Positions 44,744 to 54,546 are shown, counted from the first letter of the stretch. The stretch: 64,000 bases of DNA from an uncultured Oscillospiraceae bacterium (GCA_934659425.1 CAKUHU010000005.1:35661-99660), one strand, 5' to 3'. Notes: generated from the sequence alone by a model not told the origin. Program-made: numbers and translations.

Positions 44744-46240
44744 TCAGAGGGGCTTCATCGTCGGGAACAAGATCACATCCCGGATGGAGTCAGCTCCCGT
44801 CAAAAGCATGACACAGCGGTCGATCCCGATGCCCAAGCCACCCGTGGGAGGCATGCCGTATTCCAGGGCCGTCAGGAAATCCTCGTCCATCATGCCGGCC
44901 TCATCGTCGCCCTTGTCCCGGGCCTCCACCTCTTTCTGGAAGCGGCCCCGCTGATCGATGGGGTCATTGAGTTCGGAGAAGGCGTTGCCCATCTCCGAGT
45001 GACAGATGAACAGTTCGAACCGCTCGGTGAGCCGGGGGTCCTTGGGAGAGCGCTTAGCCAGGGGGGAGACATCCACCGGATGCATGGTGATAAAGGTGGG
45101 CTGGATAAGTTTTTCCTCCACCTTCTGATCAAAGCACTCATACAGGGCGTTGCCCCAGGTGGGCTCCTTGGTTTCCGGCAGATCCACCCCATGGGCCTTG
45201 GCCACAGCCACCGCCTCCTCATCGGAAGTGATCGCCATAAAGTCGATGCCCACGTACTGCTTCACCGCCTCGGCCATCGTCATCCGGGGCCAGCCGGGAG
45301 CCAGGTCGATCTTCTCTCCCTGCCACTCCACCTCATAGCTCCCCAGAAGCTTCTGTGCCGCGGAGGTGAGCAGCTCCTCAAAGAGATCCATCATATCATT
45401 GAAGTCGGCATAGGCCTGATAGAGCTCAATGGTAGTGAACTCCGGGTTGTGCTTGGGGTCCATTCCCTCGTTGCGGAAAATCCGGCCGATCTCATATACC
45501 CGGTCCATACCGCCTACAATGAGGCGCTTCAACGGCAGCTCTGTGGCGATGCGCATGTACATATCCAAATCCAGCGTATTGTGGTGGGTAATAAACGGCC
45601 GGGCGGTGGCACCGCCCTGGATGGTGTTCAGGACCGGTGTCTCTACCTCAATATAGCCCCTATCGTCCATAAAGTCCCGCACATGCTTGATAAACTGGGA
45701 GCGGAGGATGAAATTCCGCTTCACCTCCGGGTTCACAATCAGATCCACATACCGCTGACGGTAGCGCAGCTCCTTATCCTGCAGGCCATGGAACTTCTCC
45801 GGCAGGGGCAGCAGGGACTTGGACAGCAGGGTGATATTCTTTGCCCGGACGCTCATCTCTCCCCGCTGGGTGCGGAAAACTTCGCCCTCCACACCTACAA
45901 TATCACCAATATCGAACTTTTTAAACTTCTTATAGACTGCCTCGTCCATCTCGTCCTGGCGGGCATAGAGCTGGATGCGTCCATCCCGGTCCTGAAGATC
46001 GCAAAAACTGACCTTGCCCATGCCCCGCTTGGACATCAGCCTACCTGCTACCTTGACGCCCTTTCCCTCCATGGCATCAAAATGATCCTTGATCTGCTGG
46101 GAAGTCGCGTCCCAAACAAATCGGGTCTCCTGGAAGGGATCCTCTCCCGCCTCCTGCAGAGCCGTGAGCTTCTCCCGCCGCAGACGCAGCAATTCGGAAA
46201 GCTCGGGCTGGGGCGCGGCGTTCTTTTGTTCCTCTGCCAT
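44744..46240 (-). CDS. lysS: Lysine--tRNA ligase (class II)
   Basis: The 498-residue protein has an OB-fold anticodon domain (about 60-170) and the class II motifs: motif 2 [20 protein letters not shown] and motif 3 [16 protein letters not shown] near the C-terminus. The length is normal. GGAGAG precedes the ATG. It lies 56 bp after greA; the greA-lysS pair is common in Firmicutes, and both are read from the promoter at 46872-46900. Confidence 0.97.
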   Translation of the reverse strand: MAEEQKNAAPQPELSELLRLRREKLTALQEAGEDPFQETRFVWDATSQQIKDHFDAMEGKGVKVAGRLMSKRGMGKVSFCDLQDRDGRIQLYARQDEMDEAVYKKFKKFDIGDIVGVEGEVFRTQRGEMSVRAKNITLLSKSLLPLPEKFHGLQDKELRYRQRYVDLIVNPEVKRNFILRSQFIKHVRDFMDDRGYIEVETPVLNTIQGGATARPFITHHNTLDLDMYMRIATELPLKRLIVGGMDRVYEIGRIFRNEGMDPKHNPEFTTIELYQAYADFNDMMDLFEELLTSAAQKLLGSYEVEWQGEKIDLAPGWPRMTMAEAVKQYVGIDFMAITSDEEAVAVAKAHGVDLPETKEPTWGNALYECFDQKVEEKLIQPTFITMHPVDVSPLAKRSPKDPRLTERFELFICHSEMGNAFSELNDPIDQRGRFQKEVEARDKGDDEAGMMDEDFLTALEYGMPPTGGLGIGIDRCVMLLTGADSIRDVILFPTMKPL

Positions 46241-46296
46241 ATCTGTTCTCTCCTATCGTATCTGCCAGGTCACTCCCGGCCTGAAATCATTCCCGT

Positions 46297-46773
46297 TCAG
46301 CCCTTCTGGATGTCCAAAAGCTTATAGTAGAGCATGCCGACAGGGGCCTCTACCTCTACCTCGTCCCCCACCTCTTTTCCCAACAGGGCCTTTCCAAAGG
46401 GGGAATCCTCTGAGATCCGTCCATTCATGGGGTCTGCCTCCTGAGATCCCACAATGTGGTAGGTATCCTCATCGCCTGTCTCTTTGTCCTGCACCGTCAC
46501 TTGGCTTCCCAAGCTGACTGCGTTGGCCGAAAAAGCCTGCTCTTCAATGAGAACATAGTTGGCCAGGACCGTCTCGATCTCTGCAATGCGGGAGTAGAGC
46601 TTTCCCTGCTCGTTCTTGGCCTCGTCATATTCGCTGTTCTCACTCAGATCGCCAAAGGAGCGGGCCTCCTTGATCTGCTCGGCCACCTCCCGCTCCCGGA
46701 CCGTTTTTAAATAGTTGAGTTCCTCCTGCAACTCCTGCAGGCGCTTGGGGGTAAGCTTATACTGCTTCGCCAT
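46297..46773 (-). CDS. greA: Transcription elongation factor GreA
   Basis: The 158-residue protein has the GreA coiled coil (KRLQELQEELNYLKTVRERE, with GDLSENSEYDEAKNEQ at the tip) and the C-terminal domain with ISEDSPFGKALLGKEVGDEV. The acidic tip residues stimulate RNA cleavage by stalled RNA polymerase. Confidence 0.98.
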   Translation of the reverse strand: MAKQYKLTPKRLQELQEELNYLKTVREREVAEQIKEARSFGDLSENSEYDEAKNEQGKLYSRIAEIETVLANYVLIEEQAFSANAVSLGSQVTVQDKETGDEDTYHIVGSQEADPMNGRISEDSPFGKALLGKEVGDEVEVEAPVGMLYYKLLDIQKG

Positions 46774-46871
46774 TGTCGTACGTCACCTTTCGTCTTGTTC
46801 TATCATATCAGAAAAGAGCCGTTTCCGGCTCGTTTTTCCTTTGCCATATCATGATTTCCACATTATTGAGT

Positions 46872-46900
46872 ATTATATGTATTTTATTCTCTCCTGTCAA
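46872..46900 (-). promoter_or_regulatory. greA-lysS promoter
   Basis: Read leftward, TTGACA (complement of 46895-46900) and TATAAT (complement of 46872-46877) are separated by 17 bp and lie about 100 bp before the greA ATG. The -35 half lies inside the 3' end of the unknown upstream gene. The flanks TTGACAGGAGA and CATATAATACT match the rpsU promoter. Confidence 0.92.
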
Positions 46901-47591
46901 GGCCAATCCACCTCTGACGGACAGACACTTCCTTTAAAGATATCCGGCCGCTCTCCCAAAGCAGCTCCAAAAATAAAAGGGGCTCTATGTCCGGCGGGAG
47001 CCTCTCTCCCTTCAGCACCAGCTCCATCCCCTGCAGCTCCGGGATCCCCCAAAGCCGCAGCGCCCTCCCCACAGATACACCGCAAGGCGTCAGCTCCAGA
47101 GAGACCTGGGGCGGCGGTCCCTGACCCAGATGGAGCGGGGCGGCGCCGTAGACCTCCCGGAGGTGACGGGCCAGCCGCTCCTCTCCCCGCTCGAAGTCCA
47201 ACAGGAGAGCCCCCACTTGGGGACAGAGCACATCAGCCAAAGTCCATGCCATGGCATCCGCCTCCCGGCCCCGAAGGGCCGCCCGGCGGACGCGGAGGGG
47301 CTGCTCGTTCAAGAGCGCCAGCGCCAACTCGGCCCCCTTTGCCCTGCACAGAGGCAGCGGGTCTACCACTGTCAAGCCGCAGCGGGCCAAGAGCTCCCTT
47401 CGCTCTATACCGGGGGCAGGCAGCACCCGAACCACCCCTCGTCTGTGGAGGGCTCTTGCCCCCTGGAGCAGCCGGCGCTCCTCCCGGCCCTCCGGCATGG
47501 CCGCCTCCAAAAGGGGGAATCCCAAGAGCCAAGCCTGGGATACCTTGGGCCGCCATCCTCTCCTGCCTGACCAGCGGAGCCATCCCACCAT
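46884..47591 (-). CDS. Conserved protein of unknown function
   Basis: The start is ATG 47591 (MVGWLRWSGRRGWRPKVSQA), with AAGGAGGGG upstream; longer frames lie inside ctpA. The 235-residue protein is rich in Arg, Leu and Gly and lacks a signal peptide or clear membrane segment. Segments such as ERRLLQGARALHRRGVVRVL and DAMAWTLADVLCPQVGALLL suggest an alpha/beta fold. The end, LFLELLWESGRISLKEVSVR, could be helical. It follows ctpA by 61 bp at the end of the ftsEX block. I do not recognise the family. Confidence 0.7.
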   Translation of the reverse strand: MVGWLRWSGRRGWRPKVSQAWLLGFPLLEAAMPEGREERRLLQGARALHRRGVVRVLPAPGIERRELLARCGLTVVDPLPLCRAKGAELALALLNEQPLRVRRAALRGREADAMAWTLADVLCPQVGALLLDFERGEERLARHLREVYGAAPLHLGQGPPPQVSLELTPCGVSVGRALRLWGIPELQGMELVLKGERLPPDIEPLLFLELLWESGRISLKEVSVRQRWIGLDRRE

Positions 47592-47652
47592 TTCCGTTCC
47601 CCTCCTTCGAGGGATTCTATGCACCTGTGGGCCACTCCATACTTGACAGGCC

Positions 47653-48819
47653 TTATTTTCCCAACATCTGCAGCGCTTTTTGGAGCTGGGCATCTTGCCC
47701 ATACTCCAACACTCCCGCTTGGAGAGCCAAAGCCTCCTCCTCACTAAGCTCCACTTCCGCATCCAGCGTGACCCCCGTCCCCACCAGGGATACGCCCGCA
47801 CCTGTGGTATAGTGGGCAGTGGAGAGATTCAGAGCGCCCCCATTGGGCAGTGGGATGGCCTGCTGAGAATAGCCCTTGCCCGAGGTCTCCTCCCCTATGA
47901 TGAGGGCTCCCACCGTCTCCTGAAGCTGGGCGGCAAAAAACTCAGCGGCAGAGTATGTATTGGCATTCACCAGCACCGCCATGGGAAGATCCACGCACGC
48001 TTCATCCGACTCTATGACCTCTTCCCTGCCGCTCTTGGTCTGGGTGCGGAAAATGGGCCCCTCTGGGAGCAGATGGTCCAGCATAGCGGTCAGCTCACTG
48101 ACGTATCCTCCTCCATTGTTCCGCATGTCAAAAATAAGCGCCGAAGCTCCCTGGGCAACCAGCTCATCCACAGCGCTGTTCAGCTGTTCTGCGCTGTTGG
48201 TATAAAAGTTTTTCAGCTTTACATAGCCCACACCGCTCTCCAACAGCTCATAGGAAACCGAAGCATTCTGCAGCTCTGCCCGGACGAGGGTCACCTCCCT
48301 TTCTGACCCCTGGATGTCCAGAACCGTGAGCACCACGGTCTCCCCAATCTCGCCTTGGATCAGCTCTGTCCCCTCATACCGGGCCTCCCCTGCCAAGGAA
48401 ACACCGTCCACCGCCGCAATGATCTCTCCCTCACACAAGCCCGCCTCCCCTGCCGGGCTATCTTCTTTCACCGACAAGACCAACAGTCCCCGCTCATCGC
48501 TGTAGGCCACAGTGACTCCGATGCCCACATAGGAGTTGCCCCGCCGCTGGTTCTGGGCCTCATAGTCCGCCGCCGTCAAGTAATAGCTCCAACGGTCTCC
48601 CAAGCCGTCCACCATTCCCTCAAGGGCACTGTCCACCGTCTCATCAGGGTCATATTCCCCCACAAACTGGGTCTGGATCACGCCCCAGGCCTCCAAAAGC
48701 GCCAAGGCCTGGGGCCCCAAACTCAGCCACAGGGCCAGGCATACGGCCAGCAAAGTTGCCAGCATGCCGGCCAGGGCAGAAAATATGAGGTGACGGGCGG
48801 AAAAATGTCTCTCTTTCAT
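47653..48819 (-). CDS. S41 carboxy-terminal processing peptidase
   Basis: The 388-residue protein has a signal anchor (about 9-33), a PDZ domain (about 95-180, with VGIGVTV and DSPAGEAGL) and an S41 serine protease core. The catalytic Ser lies in NANTYSAAEFFA and the Lys in GEETSGKGYSQ. CtpA/CtpB-type proteases act outside the membrane on secreted or envelope proteins. It follows the FtsEX-associated hydrolase, so it may process or turn over that division machinery; this is inference. Confidence 0.93.
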   Translation of the reverse strand: MKERHFSARHLIFSALAGMLATLLAVCLALWLSLGPQALALLEAWGVIQTQFVGEYDPDETVDSALEGMVDGLGDRWSYYLTAADYEAQNQRRGNSYVGIGVTVAYSDERGLLVLSVKEDSPAGEAGLCEGEIIAAVDGVSLAGEARYEGTELIQGEIGETVVLTVLDIQGSEREVTLVRAELQNASVSYELLESGVGYVKLKNFYTNSAEQLNSAVDELVAQGASALIFDMRNNGGGYVSELTAMLDHLLPEGPIFRTQTKSGREEVIESDEACVDLPMAVLVNANTYSAAEFFAAQLQETVGALIIGEETSGKGYSQQAIPLPNGGALNLSTAHYTTGAGVSLVGTGVTLDAEVELSEEEALALQAGVLEYGQDAQLQKALQMLGK

Positions 48820-48886
48820 GTCTCATAAACCCTTTCTGAGAAAGAGCGGGCGGAGAAGGCCTCTCCGCCCGCTTAAAACCCTTCGC

Positions 48887-50146
48887 TTACCGATACACAA
48901 AGTTCACAGCAGGATACATCGCCAGCGCATCCTGCCGCACGCCGTTGACCTTCAGCTCCAGGTGGAGATGGTTTCCTGTGGCTGAGCCGGTGTGTCCCAC
49001 ATAGCCCACGACCTGTCCCTGGCTGACCACATCTCCCACGCTGACCGCCCTGGAATTCATATGGGCGTAAAGCGTCGTTCTGCCGTTTCCATGATCCACC
49101 AGGACATAATTGCCATAGGAGCTGGGGGCATAGGCCGAAATGGTGACAACGCCGCCCTGAACGGCATAGACGGGGGTATTCAGAGGTGCAGCGATATCCG
49201 CGCCGGTGTGATACTCCCGGCCATGAAAGGGACAGATCCGGTATCCAAACCTGGAGGTCACCGTGACATTGCTGGAGGGCAGCGGATAATAATAACCGGA
49301 ACCGGTAGTGAAGTTGGCCGCGGCCACCATGGCCTGCAGCTCTTTTTCCCTGGCAGCGATCTCTGCGTCGATCTTCCTCTGCTCGGCCTCTGCCGCCTCC
49401 TCCAAGGCTCTCGCTGTATCGGCCTGGTCCTTCAGCTCATCTAAAAGGGCCTCCGCCTCGGCCACCTTTTCCGCCTGCTCTGCCCGCTGGATATCCAACT
49501 GGGCTTTCTGGTCATCCAGCCCGCTCTTGGTCTCATTTAAGCCGGCCAAGGTCTCTTCTACTTCCTGCCGGGCCGCTGCCAGATCCTCTACCACATAGTT
49601 ATCATAGGTCATGATCTCATCCACCAAAGCCAACCTGTCCAGCAGATCGGAGTAATCGCTGGCGGCAAAGAGCACCGACCAATAGGAAATATCCCCCGCC
49701 TCTTCCATGGCCCGGGCTCGCCTGCAGAACTGCTCATAGGCCTCCTGCTCCCGCTCCTGGGCCTCGGCCAAAGCCACCTCCTGCTCTGCAATGAGGGCCG
49801 TATAGGTGTCGATTTGGCTCTGGGTGTTGGCCACCTGGCTGTCGATGGCAGCGAGCTGCTGATCCAAGATCTGCTTGCGCTCCATCGCCGTGGCTTTGTC
49901 GTTTTCGATCTTCCGAAGCTGCTCCTGCAGCTCCTTCTTTTTTACCGCGGCGGCATTGGCGTCGCTCTTGAGGCCGGAGATCTGGTTTTTCAGGTCATCT
50001 TGGGTGACCGCCTGTGCGCTTAAAAACGCACTGCTGATCAGAGGCAAAAGCAGCGCCAGCACCATCACCAAGGCCAGCATGCCCACAAAGATACGGCGCG
50101 CGTCCATTTTTACTTTCTTTTTTTTCGGCGCGGAATGATGTCCCAA
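48887..50146 (-). CDS. PcsB/EnvC-like M23 peptidoglycan hydrolase
   Basis: The start is TTG 50146 (MGHHSAPKKKKVKMDARRIF), with GGGAGG upstream. The 419-residue protein has a signal anchor (about 18-40), a long coiled coil (about 45-270, with a break around FAASDYSDLLDRLALV as in FtsX-binding regions) and a C-terminal LytM/M23 zinc endopeptidase. The metal site is in HTGADIAAP, LYAHM and GNHLHLEL. It lies 15 bp after ftsX, so FtsEX probably controls its cutting of the septal wall, as for PcsB, CwlO and EnvC. Confidence 0.93.
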   Translation of the reverse strand: MGHHSAPKKKKVKMDARRIFVGMLALVMVLALLLPLISSAFLSAQAVTQDDLKNQISGLKSDANAAAVKKKELQEQLRKIENDKATAMERKQILDQQLAAIDSQVANTQSQIDTYTALIAEQEVALAEAQEREQEAYEQFCRRARAMEEAGDISYWSVLFAASDYSDLLDRLALVDEIMTYDNYVVEDLAAARQEVEETLAGLNETKSGLDDQKAQLDIQRAEQAEKVAEAEALLDELKDQADTARALEEAAEAEQRKIDAEIAAREKELQAMVAAANFTTGSGYYYPLPSSNVTVTSRFGYRICPFHGREYHTGADIAAPLNTPVYAVQGGVVTISAYAPSSYGNYVLVDHGNGRTTLYAHMNSRAVSVGDVVSQGQVVGYVGHTGSATGNHLHLELKVNGVRQDALAMYPAVNFVYR

Positions 50147-50161
50147 TTTGATTTCCTCCCA

Positions 50162-51061
50162 TTATACCTGCAGAAACTTCCGGATGGCCAAGACGCTTCC
50201 CCCCGTACCCACCACCAGTCCGGTGGCGGTGAAGATCCCCAGCACTCTCAGCCATATCGTCTGGAAGGGAATCACATGAAGGAGCTGAATGGCCGCTCCC
50301 GTATCGATGGCCCGGACAATGAGCGTGTACACCCCCCACTGAAGGAAAAAGGCAAGCACCGCCCCCGCCACGCCAAGGATCATCCCCTCAAAAATGAAGG
50401 GCCCCCGCACAAATCCGTTGGTGGCGCCGCACATCTTCATGATGGCGATCTCCTCCCGGCGGGTAAATGTCCCCAGCTTGATGGTGTTATAAATGATAAA
50501 CAGAGAAATGAGCAGCAGCAGCACGATCAGGATCAGGGCTACGCCGGTGGCCACATTGCGCACCAGCACAAAGCCCTCCGCCACTTCAGGGGCGGCCTGG
50601 TGTCCGTCGATCCCCTCTATCGCTTCCACCGCATCAATGGTCTCCTGCATTAAACTCAGATCCACCATATGTATCGAATAGCGGTCCCGGAAAACCTCGT
50701 CGGGAAGGTCGGAATACAGCTCGGCATTTTGGTCACTGGCGTATTTGGCCGCATAATTGGCCTTCGCATCTTCCTTGGCCGTGAAGATCACCTCAGACAC
50801 ATTGGGGACCGCCTCCAGCTTGCTTTGCAGGGCCAAGGCCTGCTCCCGGGTGTAGGTCTCATCCACAAAAGCCAAAAATTCATTGTCCTGTTCTAACTTC
50901 CCCAGCTCTCTTTCCATATTCAGCGCCACCAGCGAAAAGGAGCCCATAATGATCAGGCACGCCACGATCATAAAAACGGCCGCAAAGGACATAAGGCCAT
51001 GGGTAAAAATAGAGTGGAACCCCTCAGAGAGGTAATAACCAAAATTATATGATTTCTTCAT
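50162..51061 (-). CDS. ftsX: Cell division ABC transporter permease FtsX
   Basis: The start is ATG 51061 (MKKSYNFGYYLSEGFHSIFT). The 299-residue protein has one N-terminal membrane helix (about 24-45), a large external domain (about 48-170) and three C-terminal helices, which is the FtsX layout. It overlaps ftsE by 17 bp. Signals from FtsE ATP turnover pass through its external domain to the wall hydrolase encoded next. Confidence 0.96.
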   Translation of the reverse strand: MKKSYNFGYYLSEGFHSIFTHGLMSFAAVFMIVACLIIMGSFSLVALNMERELGKLEQDNEFLAFVDETYTREQALALQSKLEAVPNVSEVIFTAKEDAKANYAAKYASDQNAELYSDLPDEVFRDRYSIHMVDLSLMQETIDAVEAIEGIDGHQAAPEVAEGFVLVRNVATGVALILIVLLLLISLFIIYNTIKLGTFTRREEIAIMKMCGATNGFVRGPFIFEGMILGVAGAVLAFFLQWGVYTLIVRAIDTGAAIQLLHVIPFQTIWLRVLGIFTATGLVVGTGGSVLAIRKFLQV

Positions 51062-51737
51062 TCTTATAGTACCCGCCTGTCTCGTCGCTGATGATCCGTC
51101 CACTCTCAATGGCGATGACCCGCTTGGAGAAGCGGTTTACCAGTTCTTTTTCATGGGTCACCACCAGCATCGTTGTCCCCAATTCATTGATCTTCTCCAG
51201 CAGCATCATAATCTCCAGGGACCGCTGGGGATCCAAGTTGCCCGTGGGCTCGTCGGCGATAATCATCTGGGGATTGTTCACCAGTGCCCTGGCGATGGCC
51301 ACCCGCTGCTGTTCACCGCCCGAGAGCTGGGTGGGATAGCGGTCCTCCTTCCGGGCAAGGCCCACCAAGTCCAGCACATAGGGGATGCGCTTTCGGATCT
51401 CCCGGGGAGAAGCCCCCACCGCCCGCATGGCAAAGGTCAGATTCTCCCGCACCGTCTTTTTGTCTATGAGCCGAAAATCCTGAAAAATGACCCCCAAGGT
51501 TCGGCGCATATAGGGAACCTGCTTGGGGCGGATGCTGTTTAGATTATAGCCATTCACCATGATACGTCCAGCGGTGGGCTGTATCTCTCCGGTGATGAGC
51601 TTAATGATGGTGGATTTCCCTGAGCCCGAAGGCCCTACCAGAAACGCAAATTCCCCATCGTCGATCCGCAGGGAAACCCCCTTCAGCGCTTTGGTCCCAT
51701 TGTCATAATTTTTCTGGACATCCAAGAGACGAATCAT
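51045..51737 (-). CDS. ftsE: Cell division ATP-binding protein FtsE
   Basis: The start is ATG 51737 (MIRLLDVQKNYDNGTKALKG), with AGGAGCAAGGGC upstream. The 230-residue ABC ATPase has Walker A GPSGSGKST, signature LSGGEQQRVAIARALV and Walker B MIIADEPTGNLD. It pairs with FtsX at the division site. A direct repeat (GCGATTGWCAACC at 51756 and 51801) lies upstream, in the gap after cdaR. Confidence 0.97.
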   Translation of the reverse strand: MIRLLDVQKNYDNGTKALKGVSLRIDDGEFAFLVGPSGSGKSTIIKLITGEIQPTAGRIMVNGYNLNSIRPKQVPYMRRTLGVIFQDFRLIDKKTVRENLTFAMRAVGASPREIRKRIPYVLDLVGLARKEDRYPTQLSGGEQQRVAIARALVNNPQMIIADEPTGNLDPQRSLEIMMLLEKINELGTTMLVVTHEKELVNRFSKRVIAIESGRIISDETGGYYKNEEII

Positions 51738-51842
51738 GCCCTTGCTCCTCATAAGGCGATTGACAACCAGACATGGGCGCCCTCCTCCAGACAGCTCCAT
51801 GCGATTGTCAACCGTTCATTTGTATATAATCAAATTATAATA

Positions 51843-52934
51843 TCAGCCCTCAATGCCCCGGGAGACCAGGTATTTCTTCACCATAAGGGCCACCTTGAAG
51901 GTGATGGCGTCATCAAACTCCCGCAGGTCCAAGCCAGTGAGTTTTTTGATCTTCTCCAGCCGGTAGACCAGAGTATTCCGGTGGACAAAGAGTTTTCTCG
52001 CCGTCTCAGAGACATTCAAGTTGTTTTCAAAAAATTTATTGATCGTAAACAAGGTCTCATGATCCAGCGCATCAATGGGGTTCTTTTTGAAAACCTCTTG
52101 GAGAAACATCTCGCACAAAGTCGTGGGAAGCTGATAGATAAGCCGCCCGATCCCCAAATTGTCATAGTTAATGATGCTCCGCTCCACCTCAAAGACCTTA
52201 CCCACCTCAATGGCAAGCTGTGCCTCTTTATAGGAGCGGGCCAGATCCCGAATATTGGTGACCACCGTGCCGATGCCCACCACTGCCTTCAAATCCAGCT
52301 CGCTGGCCAACCCCTCTTCGATCTGCTGGGCGATCTTATCCAGGCGCTTACTCTCCGTCCCCTCGGGCAGCTGCTTGACCACAGCCACATCTGTCTCATT
52401 GATGGCCAGGACAAAGTCCGTCTGTTTATCCGGGAATATGGCTTGGACCGCGTCGATCATGGCCGGATTGGCTGGCTCTCCCTGCCGCACCAGGAAAACC
52501 CCTCTGGGCACATCACATACAAAATGCCGTTCCTTTGCCTGCACATAGATATCCCCCAAAAGGATGTTGTCGCAGATAATATTTTTGACAAAGGTCCCCT
52601 TGTCATGCTTCTCTTCATAGTTCTGCTTCGCCCCGTTCAGCGCGACCACAGCCATGGTACACAGTGTGCGGGCCAGGTCATCCTCGCCCTCCACAAAGCT
52701 GGCATAGTCAAACTGGGCGCCCCATCTGGACAGTGCCTTAAATGTCCGCCCCTCGCAGCAGACAATACCGTTTTCCGTATCGTTGACACGCTCTGCCGCA
52801 CCGCTCCAGCGTTCTCCAAGAAGCGAAAGATCATCACAGGCGACCACGGTGCCTTCGGCGTCAATAACGCCTACCGCCCGGTCAGTTCCTTCCTTCATTT
52901 GCAGCACGACACTCTGAAAAATCCTGTTGGACAT
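51843..52934 (-). CDS. CdaR/PucR family transcriptional regulator
   Basis: The 363-residue protein has an N-terminal sensory region (about 1-130), a GGDEF-like central domain (about 150-280) and a C-terminal PucR-type helix-turn-helix with FFENNLNVSETARKLFVHRN, TLVYRLEKIKKLTGLDLREF. The family activates sugar-diacid, purine or amino acid genes. The ligand here is unknown. No obvious catabolic target gene is nearby; ftsEX lies just downstream, 105 bp away. Confidence 0.93.
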   Translation of the reverse strand: MSNRIFQSVVLQMKEGTDRAVGVIDAEGTVVACDDLSLLGERWSGAAERVNDTENGIVCCEGRTFKALSRWGAQFDYASFVEGEDDLARTLCTMAVVALNGAKQNYEEKHDKGTFVKNIICDNILLGDIYVQAKERHFVCDVPRGVFLVRQGEPANPAMIDAVQAIFPDKQTDFVLAINETDVAVVKQLPEGTESKRLDKIAQQIEEGLASELDLKAVVGIGTVVTNIRDLARSYKEAQLAIEVGKVFEVERSIINYDNLGIGRLIYQLPTTLCEMFLQEVFKKNPIDALDHETLFTINKFFENNLNVSETARKLFVHRNTLVYRLEKIKKLTGLDLREFDDAITFKVALMVKKYLVSRGIEG

Positions 52935-52990
52935 CTGGAATGCCTCCTCGCCAATTTCCCGTCCGGGTGGTTTTACTGTTAACGCATTTT

Positions 52991-53019
52991 ATTATAACGG
53001 CTTTTTTCTCTTATTTCAA
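52991..53019 (-). promoter_or_regulatory. cdaR-like gene promoter
   Basis: Read leftward, TTGAAA (complement of 53014-53019) and TATAAT (complement of 52991-52996) are 17 bp apart, about 60 bp before the ATG. Confidence 0.85.
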
Positions 53020-53174
53020 TAGCAACCGACAAGTTTTTTGTTGAAAATGCCGAACGGAAATCAAACTTGTCTTTTCCTGACGTGTGAACCGTTGGGGGAC
53101 AGGGAGACCGCACCGGCGGCGCAAGGGACGGCCAAATTTTTCCTGCTGAACTGACGAAGGCTCAACGCAGGAAT

Positions 53175-53930
53175 TCAGCCCCCTGATTTGTCTGCTCTGC
53201 CGTCCGAAGCAGTATCTGCTGGCTTCTCCCCCGCCCTCCGAAGCACAGTCAATTCTTCCTCTGTCAGCGCCCGCCATTGTCCGGGTGCCAGCGCCTCGTC
53301 CAGTACCAGAGGGCCAAAGGTGAGCCGTTTCAAATAAGTTACCGGCTTTCCCCGGGCGGAGAGCATCCGCTTGATCTGATGGTATTTCCCCTCCTGGAGA
53401 GTGACAATGGCCTCCCCCGGGCCCAGCCGCTCCAGACCGGCGGGAAGGCAGTGCAGTCCGCTCTGCAGTGTCATTCCCTCACGGAATGCGGCCTCATCCG
53501 CCCCGCTCAGTTCTCCCTCCACCCGGACCAGATAGGTCTTATCCACATGTCGCCGGGGAGAGAGGAGGGCATGGGCCAAAGCCCCATCATTGGTCAGCAG
53601 GAGGAGGCCCTCTGTGTCCTTATCCAACCGCCCCGCCGGGAAGAGGCCCACCCTGCGCAGGTGCTCCGGCAGCAGAGAGAGCACCGTGGGTTGTCTGGGG
53701 TCATCGGTGGCAGAAACCAGACCAGCAGGCTTATGGAGCATCAGATAGATCATTTTTTCCCGGGAAATATCCTCTCCATCCACCTGGAGACAGACTTGTG
53801 CCGGAAACTTATCCTCCCGCCGCAGTACCGCCGCGCCGTCCGCTGTCACCCGGCCCGCTCGGATCAGTTCGGCCGCCTCTTTCCTCGACCAGCGCCCGGT
53901 GTTGGCTAATATTTTATCTATGCGTTCCAT
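53175..53930 (-). CDS. RsuA-family rRNA pseudouridine synthase
   Basis: The 251-residue protein has an S4 RNA-binding domain (MERIDKILANTGRWSRKEAA) and the RsuA/RluB/RluE catalytic core. The nucleophile Asp lies in FPAGRLDKDTEGLLLLTNDG. Motif II (MLHKPAGLVSATDD) and LQEGKYHQIKRMLSARG are present. The KPAG/YHQIKRM form fits the RsuA type that modifies 16S rRNA, but the target base is inferred. A short disordered tail ends the protein. The following 53011-53174 stretch shows no gene. Confidence 0.93.
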   Translation of the reverse strand: MERIDKILANTGRWSRKEAAELIRAGRVTADGAAVLRREDKFPAQVCLQVDGEDISREKMIYLMLHKPAGLVSATDDPRQPTVLSLLPEHLRRVGLFPAGRLDKDTEGLLLLTNDGALAHALLSPRRHVDKTYLVRVEGELSGADEAAFREGMTLQSGLHCLPAGLERLGPGEAIVTLQEGKYHQIKRMLSARGKPVTYLKRLTFGPLVLDEALAPGQWRALTEEELTVLRRAGEKPADTASDGRADKSGG

Positions 53931-54031
53931 AGAGCGGCTCCTTCCTGCATTCGTCCTTTTTATTTATTTTATCATATGACAAGCCTTTTTCCCATAGATA
54001 TGGAGCAAGGTTAAAAAAAGGGGAGATGGCT

Positions 54032-54496
54032 GTGTTTATTTGGACGGCGAAAGTAAACCGGCGGAAGATCACAATGGCTCTGGCGGCCGCCGCAGTGCTC
54101 TGCGCCTCTGCAGTGACAATAACAGTGCTTAACGGCCGGGGGACAGAAACTTCCGCAACGGTAAGTCCTAAGGGGATCAAAACGGAGGAGGACCGGGTAT
54201 CTTACCTCTCTGAATGGGGCTGGCAGGTCTCCCCACAGGCGGTCCTGGTGGAGGAGCTGGCTCTCCCCAAGGAATTTGGAGGGGAATATACCGAATATCT
54301 CAGTTTGCAAAACGATCAGGGATTTGATCTGACAAAGTATGCAGGCAAACGGGTAAAGCGGTACACCTACGAGGTCTTAAACCACCCATCGGGAGAATCC
54401 GGTGTGGCCGCCCACCTGCTGATATACAAAAACACGGTGATCGGAGGCGAAGTCATGGGAGGCTCCTTCCTCCACTCCTTGGACATTCCAGAATAA
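54032..54496 (+). CDS. DUF4830-like exported protein
   Basis: The start is taken as GTG 54032 because GGGGAG ends 6 bp before it; ATG 54026 in frame is too close to that site. The protein of about 154 residues has a signal anchor (about 12-33) and a small external domain with VSYLSEWGWQVSPQAVLVEE, GFDLTKYAGKRVKRYTYEV, LLIYKNTVIGGEVMGG. This pattern recalls DUF4830 proteins of Clostridia (from memory). Function unknown. The gene is isolated and ends in a strong terminator. Confidence 0.75.
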   Translation: MFIWTAKVNRRKITMALAAAAVLCASAVTITVLNGRGTETSATVSPKGIKTEEDRVSYLSEWGWQVSPQAVLVEELALPKEFGGEYTEYLSLQNDQGFDLTKYAGKRVKRYTYEVLNHPSGESGVAAHLLIYKNTVIGGEVMGGSFLHSLDIPE

Positions 54497-54539
54497 ACGG
54501 GAAACGCGGCGCTCTTATGAGCACCGCGTTTCCCGTTTT
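54496..54539. terminator. Bidirectional terminator
   Basis: The stem AAACGGGAAACGCGG and its complement (15 bp) has a 14-base loop containing a small inner pairing and T-rich ends. It lies between convergent genes ending at 54496 and 54547. Confidence 0.85.
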
Positions 54540-54546
54540 CAGTGCG

